DNA from: Loktanella sp. DSM 29012
GTDB lineage: Bacteria > Pseudomonadota > Alphaproteobacteria > Rhodobacterales > Rhodobacteraceae
Length of the DNA: 64,000 nucleotides
NCBI RefSeq assembly: GCF_900110705.1
Contig: NZ_FOEJ01000005.1
Coordinates: 346,088-410,087, forward strand
Reading direction: 5' to 3'
In this document: in pieces, positions 35,899 to 46,249 of the stretch
Layout: each line of letters starts with the position of its first letter
How positions within the stretch are numbered: the first letter of the stretch is position 1
Notes under the pieces: generated by a model
What the model saw: the letters and a program-made list of their open reading frames with translations, nothing else
What the model was told of the DNA's origin: nothing
Databases searched by the model: none
Translations under genes and position numbers: made by a program

Positions 35899-38411
35899 GC
35901 TTGCCACTTGCGATACGTTTTGCCCGCCGTGAACTGCGCGGCGGTCTGCGCGGATTTCGTGTCTTTCTTGCCTGTCTCGCGTTGGGTGTTGCGGCCATCG
36001 CCGCCGTTGGCACCGTCCGCGCAGGGATCGAGGCAGGTCTGGCCGAACAGGGTGCAGCCCTGCTGGGTGGCGACGCCGAAGCAACGCTGACCTATCGCTT
36101 TGCCACCGATGAAGAACGCGCCTTTTTTGACAGCATCGCGACGCAGGTGTCGGAAACCGCTGATTTCCGGTCCATGGCCGTTGTGGGGGACGATCGCGCG
36201 CTGACGCAGATCCGTGCTGTAGACGCGGCCTATCCGCTGATCGGCAGCGTCACACTGGACCCGCCCATTCCGCTGGCAGAGGCGCTGGCAGGTGACGACA
36301 TGCGCCCCGGTGGGGTCATGGAACGTGTCCTGGCTGACCGTCTGGGCCTGTCGCCCGGCGACACCTTTCGGCTTGGAACCCAGGAATTCGTCTTTACCGC
36401 TGTGCTGGACAGCTATCCCGACAACGGCAGCGGTGGTTTTTCACTTGGGCCGCGCAGCATCGTTCTGATAGACAGCCTTGCTGATGCTGGCCTGCTTGCG
36501 CAGGGAACGCTGTTCGACACCGATTATCGCATGCTTTTGCCCGTCGGGGCCGACCTTGCTGCCCTCGAAACGCAGGCCGAAAGCCGGTTCCGCGATACTG
36601 GCCTGCGATGGCGTGACAGCCGCAACGGGGCTGGCGGCACCGCGCGTTTTGTCGACCGCATCGGTGCGTTTCTGATCCTGATCGGCCTGTCGGGCCTCGC
36701 CGTGGGTGGTGTCGGTGTCAGCTCTGCCGTGCGCGCCTATCTGGGTGGCAAAACCGGAACCATTGCCACGCTCAAGACGCTGGGCGCGACACGTGGTACG
36801 ATCTTCCTGACCTATTTTCTGCAAATCGGGGCGCTGACCTTGCTGGGCATTGCAATCGGTCTGGTGCTGGGCGGCGGCATTCCCCTGATGCTTGCCCCGC
36901 TGATCGAGGCATCCCTGCCGGTGCCCGCGGATTTCACCGTCGCCCCTGCCCCATTGGCCGAGGCCGCCATCTATGGCGTCCTTGCCGCACTGATATTCAC
37001 CCTCTGGCCGCTGGCACGTACCGAACAGATCCGCGCAGCAACCCTGTTCCGGGACGCCTTTGCCAGCGGAAGTGCCCTGCCGCGCTGGCCGTATCTCGTG
37101 GCAACGGTCGCGCTGGTGGCACTCTTGCTTGGCCTTGCGATCCTGTTTTCCGGTACGGCCTGGCTGACGCTTTGGACGGCTGGCGGCATTTTTGGCGCGC
37201 TCTTGCTGCTGGTCCTCGCCGCTGCTGTGATCCGTTGGATCGCCCGCCGTTTGCGCGTTGTCTCGCGCGGCAGGCCTGCCCTGCGCGCAGCCCTCGCCAG
37301 TATCGGTGCACGCGGCGGAGAAAGCACTTCTGTCGTGTTGTCCCTCGGGCTTGGATTGTCAGTGCTGGCAGCGATCGGGCAGATCGACGGCAACCTCCGG
37401 CAGGCCTTCAATTCGGATCTTCCGGAAATCGCACCCAGCTATTTCTTTGTAGATATCCAACCTGACCAGATCGATGGTTTTCGTGCGCAGCTGGCCGACA
37501 ACCCGGCGGTCAGCCAGGTCGATACCGCCCCCATGCTGCGCGGCATAATCACCCGCATCAACGATGTCCCTGCCGAAGAGTTCGCCGATGGCCATTGGGT
37601 TGTGCGCGGCGACCGCGGCATCACCTACGCGGGTGCCATGCCGGACGGAACGACCGTGACCGCAGGCGAATGGTGGCCGGACGACTACGCTGGCACGCCG
37701 CAAATCAGCTTTGCCGCCGAAGAGGCCGCTGAAATCGGCCTGCAACTGGGCGACACCATGACGGTCAACGTGCTGGGCCGCGACATTACCGGCACCGTCA
37801 CCAGTTTCCGAGAGGTCTCATGGGAGGACGCCGGCATCGGCTTTGTCCTCGCCATGAACGAAACGGCGCTGGCCGGTGCGCCACACAGCTGGATTTCGAC
37901 AGTTTATGCGACCCCGGAATCAGAGGCACCGATCCTGCGCGACTTGGCGAACGCCTATCCCAACATCACGGCAATCCGCATTCGTGACGCGATCGACCGT
38001 GTTGCCGTACTGGTCGAAGGCATTACCGCTGCGACCCGTTATGGCGCACTTGCCACCTTGATCACCGGATTCCTCGTGCTGATCGGCGCGGCTGCCGCTG
38101 GCGAACGGGCCCGCACATTCGAGGCCGCGGTTCTGAAAACGATCGGGGCATCGCGGGCGACGATCCTTCTCAGCTTTGCGCTCCGGTCGGCCCTTCTGGG
38201 CTTGTCTGCCGGCGTCGTGGCACTCGCCGCAGGAATCCTCGGTGGCTGGGCCGTACAAACCTTCATCATGGAAAACGACTATACCGTGATCTGGTCGAAC
38301 GCATTCTGGATCGTGGGCGGCGGGATCGCGGTGTCGCTCGCGGCGGGTCTGGGATTTGCCATACGCCCACTTTGGGCGCGCCCCGCGCGCGTGCTGCGCG
38401 CCCGCGAATGA
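35895..38411 (+). CDS. ybbP: FtsX-like ABC permease (YbbP type)
   Basis: The 838-residue inner-membrane permease starts with a membrane segment (about 20-42) and a large periplasmic domain. A membrane bundle with FtsX features follows (about 255-440: LIGLSGLAVGGVGVSSAVRA, KTLGATRGTIFL). A second periplasmic domain and a second FtsX repeat end the protein (AAVLKTIGASRATILLSF near 755). Two FtsX domains in one chain match YbbP. It overlaps ybbA by four bases and is followed by a strong terminator. Confidence 0.92.
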   Translation: MSLPLAIRFARRELRGGLRGFRVFLACLALGVAAIAAVGTVRAGIEAGLAEQGAALLGGDAEATLTYRFATDEERAFFDSIATQVSETADFRSMAVVGDDRALTQIRAVDAAYPLIGSVTLDPPIPLAEALAGDDMRPGGVMERVLADRLGLSPGDTFRLGTQEFVFTAVLDSYPDNGSGGFSLGPRSIVLIDSLADAGLLAQGTLFDTDYRMLLPVGADLAALETQAESRFRDTGLRWRDSRNGAGGTARFVDRIGAFLILIGLSGLAVGGVGVSSAVRAYLGGKTGTIATLKTLGATRGTIFLTYFLQIGALTLLGIAIGLVLGGGIPLMLAPLIEASLPVPADFTVAPAPLAEAAIYGVLAALIFTLWPLARTEQIRAATLFRDAFASGSALPRWPYLVATVALVALLLGLAILFSGTAWLTLWTAGGIFGALLLLVLAAAVIRWIARRLRVVSRGRPALRAALASIGARGGESTSVVLSLGLGLSVLAAIGQIDGNLRQAFNSDLPEIAPSYFFVDIQPDQIDGFRAQLADNPAVSQVDTAPMLRGIITRINDVPAEEFADGHWVVRGDRGITYAGAMPDGTTVTAGEWWPDDYAGTPQISFAAEEAAEIGLQLGDTMTVNVLGRDITGTVTSFREVSWEDAGIGFVLAMNETALAGAPHSWISTVYATPESEAPILRDLANAYPNITAIRIRDAIDRVAVLVEGITAATRYGALATLITGFLVLIGAAAAGERARTFEAAVLKTIGASRATILLSFALRSALLGLSAGVVALAAGILGGWAVQTFIMENDYTVIWSNAFWIVGGGIAVSLAAGLGFAIRPLWARPARVLRARE

Positions 38412-38418
38412 TCCATGA

Positions 38419-38448
38419 AAAAGCCGCCCTGACAACAGGGCGGCTTTT
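38419..38448. terminator. Strong rho-independent terminator between ybbP and gltX
   Basis: AAAAGCCGCCCTG and CAGGGCGGCTTTT form a 13-pair stem with an ACAA loop between the convergent ybbP stop (38411) and gltX stop (38468). The flanking A and T runs allow use in both directions. Confidence 0.9.
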
Positions 38449-38467
38449 CCGATGTCCATTCGCGATC

Positions 38468-39793
38468 CTAAAGTGTCGGTTTTTTCTGTAGCAGTGGCAT
38501 CACATCAGCCATTTCCGGGCCGCGTGCCTGCCCTGTCACCGCCAATCGCAGCGGCATGAACAGTTGTTTGCCCTTGCGGCCCGTCGCATCCTTGACCCGG
38601 CCTGTCCAATCAGACCACGTGTCCGCCGCGTAGGGCGGATCGCCCAGCAGATCAAAAGCCTGCGCTGCGAAATCGCGATCCTCGTCAGCGACTACCGCAG
38701 TGCCACCGTCGCGGAACAGATCCCACCAGGGGGCCACGTCATCCAGTTTGGTCACATTGCCTTTGACGGCATGCCAGAACGCGGGTTGCAGGTCGGCAGG
38801 CACACCGGCGGCATCCAGCGTGTCAGCCACATCACCGGCCTCCAACCGTGCCAGATGGCGGGCGGTCAGCGGCCAAAGATCCTCGAAATCGAATTTCGTC
38901 GGGGCTGAACCAAAGGTCCCGATATCGAACCCCTTCACCACATCATCGATGCCGTCCACCAGCACCACTGGCTGCGATGATCCCAGACGTGCCATCAGTG
39001 ACAACACCGCCTCGGCCGCGATGCCCTGCTCGCGCAGATCGCGCAGCGCCAGCGTTCCCAGACGTTTTGACAGCGCCTCGCCCTGCGGTCCTGTCAACAG
39101 GCTATGATGCGCAAAGCGTGGCACAGTGCCGCCCAGGGCCCGCATGATCTGGATCTGCGTCGCGGTATTCGTTACGTGGTCGGACCCACGCACGATATCG
39201 GTGATATTCATGTCAACGTCATCGACCGGCGAGGCAAAGGTATAAAGGATCTGGCCCGTTTCCTTGATCAGGACCGGATCACTGACCGACGTGCAATCAA
39301 TGCTGATCGGCCCCATGATGCCATCGTCCCATTCGACCCGTTCAAGATCCAGCTTGAATCGCCAGTGCGGCCGGCGTCCCTCATCACGGTAGGCCTGTTT
39401 CTGCGCCTCCGTCAGCGACAGCGCCGCGCGGTCGTAGACCGGCGGTTTACCCATGTTCAGCTGTTTCTTGCGCTTGAGGTCCAGTTCGACGGGGGTTTCA
39501 AAACATTCGTACAACCGCCCGTCAGCGATCAGCTGGTCGCGCGCCGCGTTATAGCGTTCCAGCCGGTCGGATTGCGCGACGGTATCGTCCCAATTGATGC
39601 CCAGCCAGGTCAGGACATCGCGCACGCCTTCCTTGTATTCCGGCTTGGATCGTTCCTGATCCGTATCATCGATCCGCAGTATGAATGTGCCACCATTTTG
39701 CCGCGCGATGGCATAGTTGAACAAGGCGGCGCGCAGGTTGCCGATGTGCAGCCAACCAGTCGGCGACGGTGCGAAACGGGTAATCGTGGTCAT
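38468..39793 (-). CDS. gltX: Glutamyl-tRNA synthetase
   Basis: The 441-residue class I synthetase has the HIGH-type block FAPSPTGWLHIGNLRAALFN at residues 6-25 and the KMSKS-type motif ALSKRLGTLAL near residue 240. RIDDTDQERSK contacts the substrate. The length fits the shorter GltX forms; Rhodobacterales often carry two gltX genes. AGAGGACG precedes the ATG at 39793. It follows the DHA2 transporter gene by 32 bases on the same strand. Confidence 0.96.
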   Translation of the reverse strand: MTTITRFAPSPTGWLHIGNLRAALFNYAIARQNGGTFILRIDDTDQERSKPEYKEGVRDVLTWLGINWDDTVAQSDRLERYNAARDQLIADGRLYECFETPVELDLKRKKQLNMGKPPVYDRAALSLTEAQKQAYRDEGRRPHWRFKLDLERVEWDDGIMGPISIDCTSVSDPVLIKETGQILYTFASPVDDVDMNITDIVRGSDHVTNTATQIQIMRALGGTVPRFAHHSLLTGPQGEALSKRLGTLALRDLREQGIAAEAVLSLMARLGSSQPVVLVDGIDDVVKGFDIGTFGSAPTKFDFEDLWPLTARHLARLEAGDVADTLDAAGVPADLQPAFWHAVKGNVTKLDDVAPWWDLFRDGGTAVVADEDRDFAAQAFDLLGDPPYAADTWSDWTGRVKDATGRKGKQLFMPLRLAVTGQARGPEMADVMPLLQKKPTL

Positions 39794-39825
39794 GTCAGAC
39801 GTCCTCTTGCGTTGCGCTCCGTCTG

Positions 39826-41274
39826 TCACGCAGCCACCGTATTGTCCAGTTTGGCTTGTTCTCCCTTGGGCAGCTGCCAGACAAAGACTGCGACACAGGC
39901 AAAGGTGAAGGTGGAAAACCACAGCGCATGGGTCAGCGCTGTCGAATAATCGGCCACGCCATCGCCGTTACGACCCAGGTAGCCAAAGAACAGCTGCCCC
40001 ATGACGGCCAAACCCAAGGCTCCGCCGATCTGCTGAAACGATTGCAGCGCGCCAGAGGCAGACCCGGTATCGCCGTCGCGGACCTGCGCCAGCACGATGT
40101 TGAACATTGGCGAAATCGCCGTCCCCAGCCCCATACCACCGATCAGCAACGGCAGGATCAACGCCCCCCGGCGCAAGGTTTCCCCGGCCTGCGGCATGAC
40201 GAACGGCAGCATCAGCACACAGCTGACCAGCAGCAACCCGCCCAGCGAAATCCGCAATTTGGGCACCCGGTTTCCCAACCGTCCGGCCATCCCCGAGGCA
40301 AGCAGCACACCGATCGAGAACGGCATCGTCGTCAGCCCCGATTCCAGCGGCGTCAGCCCATTGCCGACCTGCAACAGAATGGCGAGCACGAAAAAGAACC
40401 CCGGCACCCCGGAAAACAGCATCATCACCAGAAAGGAACCGACGACATAGCTGCGGTTCCGAAACAAGGCGACCGGCAACAGCTGCGCCTGGCCACGCGA
40501 TGCCCGGAAACGCTGCCACCAAACGAACACCCCTGTCAGCGGCAAGGCCCCCAGCAGCATCCCGAAAATCCACACAGGCCAGCCCAGCTGGCGGCCTTCG
40601 ATCAGCGGAAACAACACGCAAAACAGCGCAAGCGCCGCAATCGCGACGCCCACCAGGTCAATGCGCAATCCCTTTTCACCTGCAAGGTTCGGCACATACC
40701 GCAGTGTCGCCAGCACTGCGATGATGCCCACGGGCACATTCACCAGAAAAATCGGGCGCCATTCCAGCCCCCAGATATCGGCCCCGATCAGCACGCCGCC
40801 CAGAACCGGTCCCGACACGCTGGCCAGTCCCGCAGAAAGTCCGAACAGCGCAAAGGCCAGACCCCGTTCCTTGGGTGCGAACAGCGCGGGAACGATGGCA
40901 AGCGTCTGCGGAATCATCATCGCGCCACCGATCCCTTGCAGGACGCGCGCGCCGATCAGTCCTTCGATGGATGGTGCCATGCCACACAAGGCTGACCCGA
41001 TCGTGAACACGCAAACGCCACTCACGAACATCCGTCGCCTTCCGAACCGGTCGCCCAACCGCCCCATCGGCAGCAGCAGCAGCGCAAACGTCAGGATGTA
41101 GACAGCGACAACCCATTCAATTTCGCTGTCTGTCGCATCAAAGGCGGCGGCCAGCGAGGGGATTGCCACATTGACGATCGTCACATCCATCAGGTTCATG
41201 AAACTGGCCACCAGCAACGCGGCCATCGCGATCCAACGCCCTCTGAGCGGTTCGTCATCATCCGTGCGGTTCAT
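39826..41274 (-). CDS. MFS drug efflux transporter, DHA2 (14-TMS, EmrB/QacA-like)
   Basis: The 482-residue integral membrane protein has about 14 hydrophobic segments. Motif D1 appears as LMDVTIVNVAIPSLA in the first helix, motif A as GRLGDRFGRRRMF, and motif C as GLASVSGPVLGGVLIG in helix 5, the marks of proton-coupled DHA2 exporters. Substrates cannot be read. No EmrA-like adaptor or regulator gene is adjacent. The 155-base gap to nadE holds only weak hairpins. Confidence 0.92.
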   Translation of the reverse strand: MNRTDDDEPLRGRWIAMAALLVASFMNLMDVTIVNVAIPSLAAAFDATDSEIEWVVAVYILTFALLLLPMGRLGDRFGRRRMFVSGVCVFTIGSALCGMAPSIEGLIGARVLQGIGGAMMIPQTLAIVPALFAPKERGLAFALFGLSAGLASVSGPVLGGVLIGADIWGLEWRPIFLVNVPVGIIAVLATLRYVPNLAGEKGLRIDLVGVAIAALALFCVLFPLIEGRQLGWPVWIFGMLLGALPLTGVFVWWQRFRASRGQAQLLPVALFRNRSYVVGSFLVMMLFSGVPGFFFVLAILLQVGNGLTPLESGLTTMPFSIGVLLASGMAGRLGNRVPKLRISLGGLLLVSCVLMLPFVMPQAGETLRRGALILPLLIGGMGLGTAISPMFNIVLAQVRDGDTGSASGALQSFQQIGGALGLAVMGQLFFGYLGRNGDGVADYSTALTHALWFSTFTFACVAVFVWQLPKGEQAKLDNTVAA

Positions 41275-41429
41275 CGGGCTCAGCCTTGTTGTTGCGCACG
41301 TTACCTAGAACGGCGAACGGAACAGTCACGGATGATGAAGCGCATATCCACGGTGACGGCGGTTTCGCAGCAAGAGCCTGCCGAGCCGCAGGCCGCTTGG
41401 CCGCAGGGCCCAAGGCGTACCAATATCTC

Positions 41430-43088
41430 TCAACTGTTGTCGCGCCAACGGTTCACGATGGGATAGCGACGGTCCAGCCAGAACGCGCGTTTGGACAATC
41501 GCGTCCCGGGCGCAGACTGGAACCGCTTGTATTCGCTGATGTAAATCAGATGCTCGATTTTTTTCACAACCGCCCGGTCGTGGCCTGCTGCGACGCAATC
41601 CGCGACCGACTGTTCTTCGTCGACCAGGCGGAACAGGATATCGTCCAGCACCGGATAGGGCGGCAGGCTGTCCTCGTCCTTTTGATCGGGGCGCAATTCC
41701 GCGCTTGGTGGCTTGTCGATGATGGCAACCGGGATCACCTCGCCTGCCGGGGCCATCATCCAAGGACGATGATTGGCATTGCGCCAGCGGCAGATGTCGA
41801 ACACCCGTGTCTTGTACAGGTCCTTGATCGGGTTGTAGCCACCCGACATGTCGCCGTAGATCGTCGCATATCCGACCGCGACCTCGGATTTGTTGCCCGT
41901 CGTCAGCAGCATCTCTCCGAATTTGTTCGATTGCGCCATCAACAACAGCCCCCGCAAGCGAGACTGGATGTTTTCCTCGGTCAGATCCGCATCCAGACCG
42001 TCAAACAGATGCGCCAACGCCTGATCCACGGCACGCACAGGTTCCTTGATGCTGACGGTATCCAGCTTGCAGCCCAGCGCGTGGGCGCATGCTGCCGCGT
42101 CGTCCAACGAAGCTTGCGAAGTATATTCCGACGGCAGCATCACGCAGCGCACGTTGTCAGCGCCCAGCGCGTCGGCGGCGATGGTCGCGACAATTGCGGA
42201 ATCGACTCCGCCCGACAAACCCAGCAGCACTTTCTTGAACCCTGTCTTGCGGCAATAGTCCCGCAGCGACAGCACCATGGCATGATAGTCCTGTTCCAGA
42301 CTTTCGGGCAAATGGGCCTTTGCACCGTCCAGAACCCGCCAGCCGTCATCGGTGCGTTCCAGATCGACATGCGCAATCGCATCTTCGAACACCGGCAATT
42401 GCATGGCAAGCTGACCGCCGGGGTTCAACACAAACGACCCGCCGTCGAACACCTGATCGTCCTGCGCGCCCAGCAGGTTCAGATAGATCAGCGGCACATC
42501 GTTTTCGACGACACGGGCCACCATGTTGTTCAGCCGTACTTCGAATTTGTCGCGGAAATATGGGCTTCCGTTAGGCACCAGCAGCACCTCTGCCCCACTT
42601 TCGACCTGCGCCTCGGCCACATCGGGATACCAGGCATCTTCGCAAATCGGTGTGCCGATCCGCGGGCCCGTCGTCGCAAATGGCCCTTGGATTTCACCGC
42701 GGTTGAACAGGCGTACTTCGTCGAACACGTTGAAATTCGGCAGAAAATGTTTGTCCGCCCGACCAATGATCGCCCCGCCCTTCAGCATGTAGTAACTGTT
42801 GTGCAGCCGGACACCGTCCAGCGCGGGACCGCCAATCGCAAGCGTCGGTCCATCCGCGCAACGCCGCGCCAGGGCTTCGATTTCGGCCACGGCAGCCAGG
42901 ATGAAACCGGACCGTCGGATCATGTCCTGCGTCTGGTAGCCCGTGATGAACATCTCGGGCAGCGCCACCAGATCGGCACCCGCCGCCTTGCCCTGTTCCC
43001 ATGCGCCAAATGCCAGTTCGGCGTTGCCGGACAGGTCACCCACCGTGGGATTCAACTGCGCGATCGTGATGCGGTAGGTATCGGTCAT
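41430..43088 (-). CDS. nadE: Glutamine-dependent NAD+ synthetase
   Basis: The 552-residue enzyme has an N-terminal nitrilase-type glutaminase domain (about 1-250; Glu in ALPEMFITGY, Lys in GRADKHFLPN, Cys in GTPICEDAWYPD) and a C-terminal synthetase domain whose P-loop is GLSGGVDSAIVATIA near residue 295. It amidates nicotinate adenine dinucleotide with ATP and glutamine-derived ammonia. The start at 43088 has AGAGG upstream. Divergent from the MORN gene over 131 bases. Confidence 0.96.
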   Translation of the reverse strand: MTDTYRITIAQLNPTVGDLSGNAELAFGAWEQGKAAGADLVALPEMFITGYQTQDMIRRSGFILAAVAEIEALARRCADGPTLAIGGPALDGVRLHNSYYMLKGGAIIGRADKHFLPNFNVFDEVRLFNRGEIQGPFATTGPRIGTPICEDAWYPDVAEAQVESGAEVLLVPNGSPYFRDKFEVRLNNMVARVVENDVPLIYLNLLGAQDDQVFDGGSFVLNPGGQLAMQLPVFEDAIAHVDLERTDDGWRVLDGAKAHLPESLEQDYHAMVLSLRDYCRKTGFKKVLLGLSGGVDSAIVATIAADALGADNVRCVMLPSEYTSQASLDDAAACAHALGCKLDTVSIKEPVRAVDQALAHLFDGLDADLTEENIQSRLRGLLLMAQSNKFGEMLLTTGNKSEVAVGYATIYGDMSGGYNPIKDLYKTRVFDICRWRNANHRPWMMAPAGEVIPVAIIDKPPSAELRPDQKDEDSLPPYPVLDDILFRLVDEEQSVADCVAAGHDRAVVKKIEHLIYISEYKRFQSAPGTRLSKRAFWLDRRYPIVNRWRDNS

Positions 43089-43219
43089 GCGGCCTCTTTC
43101 GTTTGTGATCCAGATAGCAGAAATGCCGCAAAGGGAAAGCCGCCCATGCCCGCCCTGCCCCGTTGTCACGTCAGCGCGCATTCTTTAGGTTGCCAGCAAA
43201 AGAGCAATTGAGGTTTTTC

Positions 43220-44671
43220 ATGACGCGCATCGCCACGGCAGCTTTGATGGTTCTGGCCCTGACGGGTGTCGCATACGCGCAAGCCGTCGAAACCAAGCAA
43301 TACGATGACGGCGGCGTCTACGAAGGCGCGTTCCTGAACGGCAAACAGCACGGTCAGGGCACCTACAGGTTGCCAAACGGCTATGAATATTCCGGCGAAT
43401 GGGTCCAGGGCGAGATTTCTGGCAGCGGCCGCGCCGTTTTCCCCAACGGCTCGATCTACGAGGGCACATTTGCCGCAGGCAAACCTGATGGCACGGGCCG
43501 CATCGCTTTTGCCGATGGTGGGACCTACGAGGGCGACTGGTTGGCCGGTAACATGACCGGACGCGGCATTGCGACCTACGCCAACGGCGTCGTCTACGAA
43601 GGCGAATTTCGCAACGCGATGCATCATGGCACCGGGACGATGCGGAACCCCGACGGCTATGTCTACACGGGCAACTGGATCAATGGCGTCAAAGAGGGCG
43701 AAGGCACCATAACCTACGCGGACGGCGCGACCTACACAGGCACGCTCAAGGCCGGGACCCGTGACGGGGTCGGCACACTGACCCTGCCCGATGGGCTGAC
43801 CTATAGCGGGACCTGGGTGGATGGCCAGATCGAGGGTGAGGGCACGCTAACACAGGCCAATGGCGACACCTACACCGGCACATTGGTTGCAGGACGCCGC
43901 AACGGCCAGGGCCGGGTCGTCTATGCCAATGGCGACACCTACGAGGGCGGCTTTGTCGACGACAAACGCCACGGCACCGGCACCTTTATCGCAACAGACG
44001 GCTATCGCTATACTGGCGACTGGGTCGCGGGTCAGATCCAGGGCGAGGGCGAAGTCGTCTATCCTGACGGGGCCATCTACACAGGCAGCTTTGCCGCCGA
44101 TCTGGCGGACGGCACAGGCCGTATCGTCTACGCCGATGGATCATCCTACGAAGGCGAATGGTCCAATGGTGTGATTGATGGCCGTGGTACAGCGACTTAT
44201 GCCAACGGCATGATCTACGAAGGCACGTTCAGCAACGCCAAGAACGATGGCCAGGGGACGATGACCTACCCCGATGGCTACGTCTATACGGGCGGCTGGT
44301 CTGACGGTCAGCGTGACGGGACCGGCACCGCCACCTACGCGGACGGCACCGTCTACGAAGGCAGTTTCAAGGCCGGTCAGCGCCACGGCACGGGCACGAT
44401 CACCCTGCCAGATGGGTTCACCTACACGGGCGATTGGTCAGAAGGCGAGATGTCGGGCACGGGTGTCGCCACGTATGCCAACGGCGATATCTACGAGGGC
44501 AGCTTTGTCCGGGGCCGCCGCGAGGGGCCGGGCGTGATGCGTTACGCCAGTGGCCAGGAAACATCCGGCGAATGGGCGGACGGTGCGATCCTGATGCCCG
44601 ACAATGCGCAAACCGAGACCGTGCCTGCCGAACCGGACGCCTCACCTGCCCCGGTCGATCCAGTCGAGTAA
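43220..44671 (+). CDS. Exported MORN-repeat protein with 18 tandem repeats
   Basis: The 483-residue product has a signal peptide (MTRIATAALMVLALTGVAYA) followed by 18 consecutive 23-residue MORN repeats of the type YEGxFxxGxxHGxGTxxxxDG (about residues 30-445), and a partial nineteenth. A Pro/Glu/Ala-rich tail (TVPAEPDASPAPVDP) ends it. MORN repeats form an elongated beta-sheet strip and in eukaryotes bind membranes or proteins. An entirely MORN periplasmic or surface protein is of unknown role. TTGAGG upstream sets the start. The GNAT gene follows after nine bases. Confidence 0.92.
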   Translation: MTRIATAALMVLALTGVAYAQAVETKQYDDGGVYEGAFLNGKQHGQGTYRLPNGYEYSGEWVQGEISGSGRAVFPNGSIYEGTFAAGKPDGTGRIAFADGGTYEGDWLAGNMTGRGIATYANGVVYEGEFRNAMHHGTGTMRNPDGYVYTGNWINGVKEGEGTITYADGATYTGTLKAGTRDGVGTLTLPDGLTYSGTWVDGQIEGEGTLTQANGDTYTGTLVAGRRNGQGRVVYANGDTYEGGFVDDKRHGTGTFIATDGYRYTGDWVAGQIQGEGEVVYPDGAIYTGSFAADLADGTGRIVYADGSSYEGEWSNGVIDGRGTATYANGMIYEGTFSNAKNDGQGTMTYPDGYVYTGGWSDGQRDGTGTATYADGTVYEGSFKAGQRHGTGTITLPDGFTYTGDWSEGEMSGTGVATYANGDIYEGSFVRGRREGPGVMRYASGQETSGEWADGAILMPDNAQTETVPAEPDASPAPVDPVE

Positions 44672-44680
44672 CCCTGACTG

Positions 44681-45190
44681 ATGCTGCCGATCACAACCAA
44701 AAGGCTGATCCTGCGGCGGATGACACCGCAAGACATACCGGCGCTTCAGCGTATCGGTGGCGATCCGCGCGTCGCACCCAATCTGTTTTCCGTTACATCG
44801 CCCTGGCCTGCGGAGGCGGTGGAACACTGGATCGAAACAAGTCAATTTGCCGATCGGCTAGGCTTTCGCCTCGGCATTGCGCTGCGTGAAAGACCTGACG
44901 AACTGATCGGCACGGTCGGTATCGGTGGCGCACCTGTTTCGGTTAGTTATTTCGTCGACCTCGCCCGCAATGATCAGGGATTTGCCACAGAAGCGGCAGG
45001 CGCGCTGCTGGAATTCTGCCGCAACACATTTCAGCTTCGCACGGTCACGGCTGACTATTATTGCGACAACCCTGCATCCGGGCGCGTTTTGGAAAAACTG
45101 GGATTTGTCCACGTGGGGCAGGACGTTGGCACATCGCCTGCACGGGCGGGTCCGGCCCCGATCACCCTGATGCGATTGGACTTGCCCTGA
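44681..45190 (+). CDS. GNAT family N-acetyltransferase (RimJ/RimL-like)
   Basis: The 169-residue acetyl-CoA-dependent transferase begins ITTKRLILRRMTPQDIPAL as RimJ/RimL-type enzymes do. The V/G-rich core is IGTVGIGGAPVSVSYFVD and the late helix block NPASGRVLEKLGFVHVG is typical. The acceptor (ribosomal protein, antibiotic or other) is unknown. It is nine bases after the MORN gene and probably shares its transcript. Confidence 0.9.
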   Translation: MLPITTKRLILRRMTPQDIPALQRIGGDPRVAPNLFSVTSPWPAEAVEHWIETSQFADRLGFRLGIALRERPDELIGTVGIGGAPVSVSYFVDLARNDQGFATEAAGALLEFCRNTFQLRTVTADYYCDNPASGRVLEKLGFVHVGQDVGTSPARAGPAPITLMRLDLP

Positions 45191-45256
45191 TCCGCTGGTT
45201 GCACTGGCGGGCCTGCGATCCCATGTTGGATGGGCACACATCAGACGGCAGAACCA

Positions 45257-46249
45257 ATGCAGTATTCCATCCTCGACCTTGCAACCGTGATCGAAGGCCA
45301 GACCCCGATACAGGCTATCGCGAACACAGTCGCCCTCGCGCGATTGGCAGACTGCAGCGGTTACAACCGTTATTGGCTGGCAGAGCATCACAACATGGCC
45401 GGGATCGCCTCTGCCGCGACGTCGGTTCTGATCGGGCATGTGGCAGGCCAGACCGACCGCATCCGTGTGGGCGCAGGCGGCGTCATGCTGCCGAACCATG
45501 CGCCGCTTGCCATCGCGGAGCAATTCGGCACGCTGGACGCGCTCTACCCCGGTCGCATCGATCTGGGATTGGGCCGTGCCCCCGGCGGCGATCACGCCGT
45601 GATGCGGGCCATGCGGGCCGGTCAACGCGGCGACAGTTTCCCTCAGGACGTGGTTGAACTGCTGGGATACCTGGGTGATGCCGATCCAACGGCACCCGTG
45701 CAGGCACATCCCGGACAGGGCAGCCACGTGCCCGTCTGGATGCTGGGATCGTCACTGTTCGGCGCGCAACTCGCAGCGCATCTAGGCTTGCCCTATGCCT
45801 TTGCAAGCCACTTTGCACCTGATGCACTGGAGGATGCGATTGCAACCTATCGTGCGTCTTTCCGTCCGTCGCAATATCTTGACCGGCCCTATTTCATGAT
45901 GGCCGTCAACGTCTTTGCCGCCGATACGGATGCGCAGGCAGCCTACCTGCGCACCTCGCAGCAGCAGGCGTTCGCACGCCTGCGCAGTGGCAATCCGGGC
46001 AAACTGCCGCCGCCCGTGCGCGATATCGACGCCACCATCGGCGCAGGTCTGCATCAGGGCGTTGACCAAGCCCTGCGCATCAGCGCGGTGGGGTCGCAGA
46101 TGACCGTCCGCCGCCAGCTGTCCGACATGATCGACCGCTATGCCCCCGACGAGGTTCTTTTGACTGGTCAGATGTTCGATCAGGACGAACGGCAAACATC
46201 CTTCACCCTCGCGGCAGAGGTCCTCTCGGACCTTCCGCTCGCCGCCTAG
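45257..46249 (+). CDS. LLM class flavin-dependent oxidoreductase (luciferase-like monooxygenase)
   Basis: The 330-residue bacterial-luciferase-fold protein starts [14 protein letters not shown]. It has the family blocks [39 protein letters not shown] and [15 protein letters not shown], the last at the flavin/phosphate site. It probably uses reduced flavin; the substrate is unknown. An alternative ATG at 45230 adds nine residues. Its stop overlaps that of the opposite ghrA-like gene by four bases. Confidence 0.92.
   Translation: MQYSILDLATVIEGQTPIQAIANTVALARLADCSGYNRYWLAEHHNMAGIASAATSVLIGHVAGQTDRIRVGAGGVMLPNHAPLAIAEQFGTLDALYPGRIDLGLGRAPGGDHAVMRAMRAGQRGDSFPQDVVELLGYLGDADPTAPVQAHPGQGSHVPVWMLGSSLFGAQLAAHLGLPYAFASHFAPDALEDAIATYRASFRPSQYLDRPYFMMAVNVFAADTDAQAAYLRTSQQQAFARLRSGNPGKLPPPVRDIDATIGAGLHQGVDQALRISAVGSQMTVRRQLSDMIDRYAPDEVLLTGQMFDQDERQTSFTLAAEVLSDLPLAA

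Noticed and set aside
39856..40995. 379-codon frame opposite the DHA2 transporter
   Set aside because: A Gln/His/Arg/Pro-rich translation is the usual antisense of membrane-protein codons.
41286..43211. 641-codon plus-strand frame opposite nadE
   Set aside because: It is antisense to an intact nadE, has no family features and reflects GC-rich codon bias on the other strand.
43290..44560. Regular 69-base periodicity considered as a CRISPR-like or satellite array
   Set aside because: The periodicity is explained by in-frame 23-residue MORN repeats.
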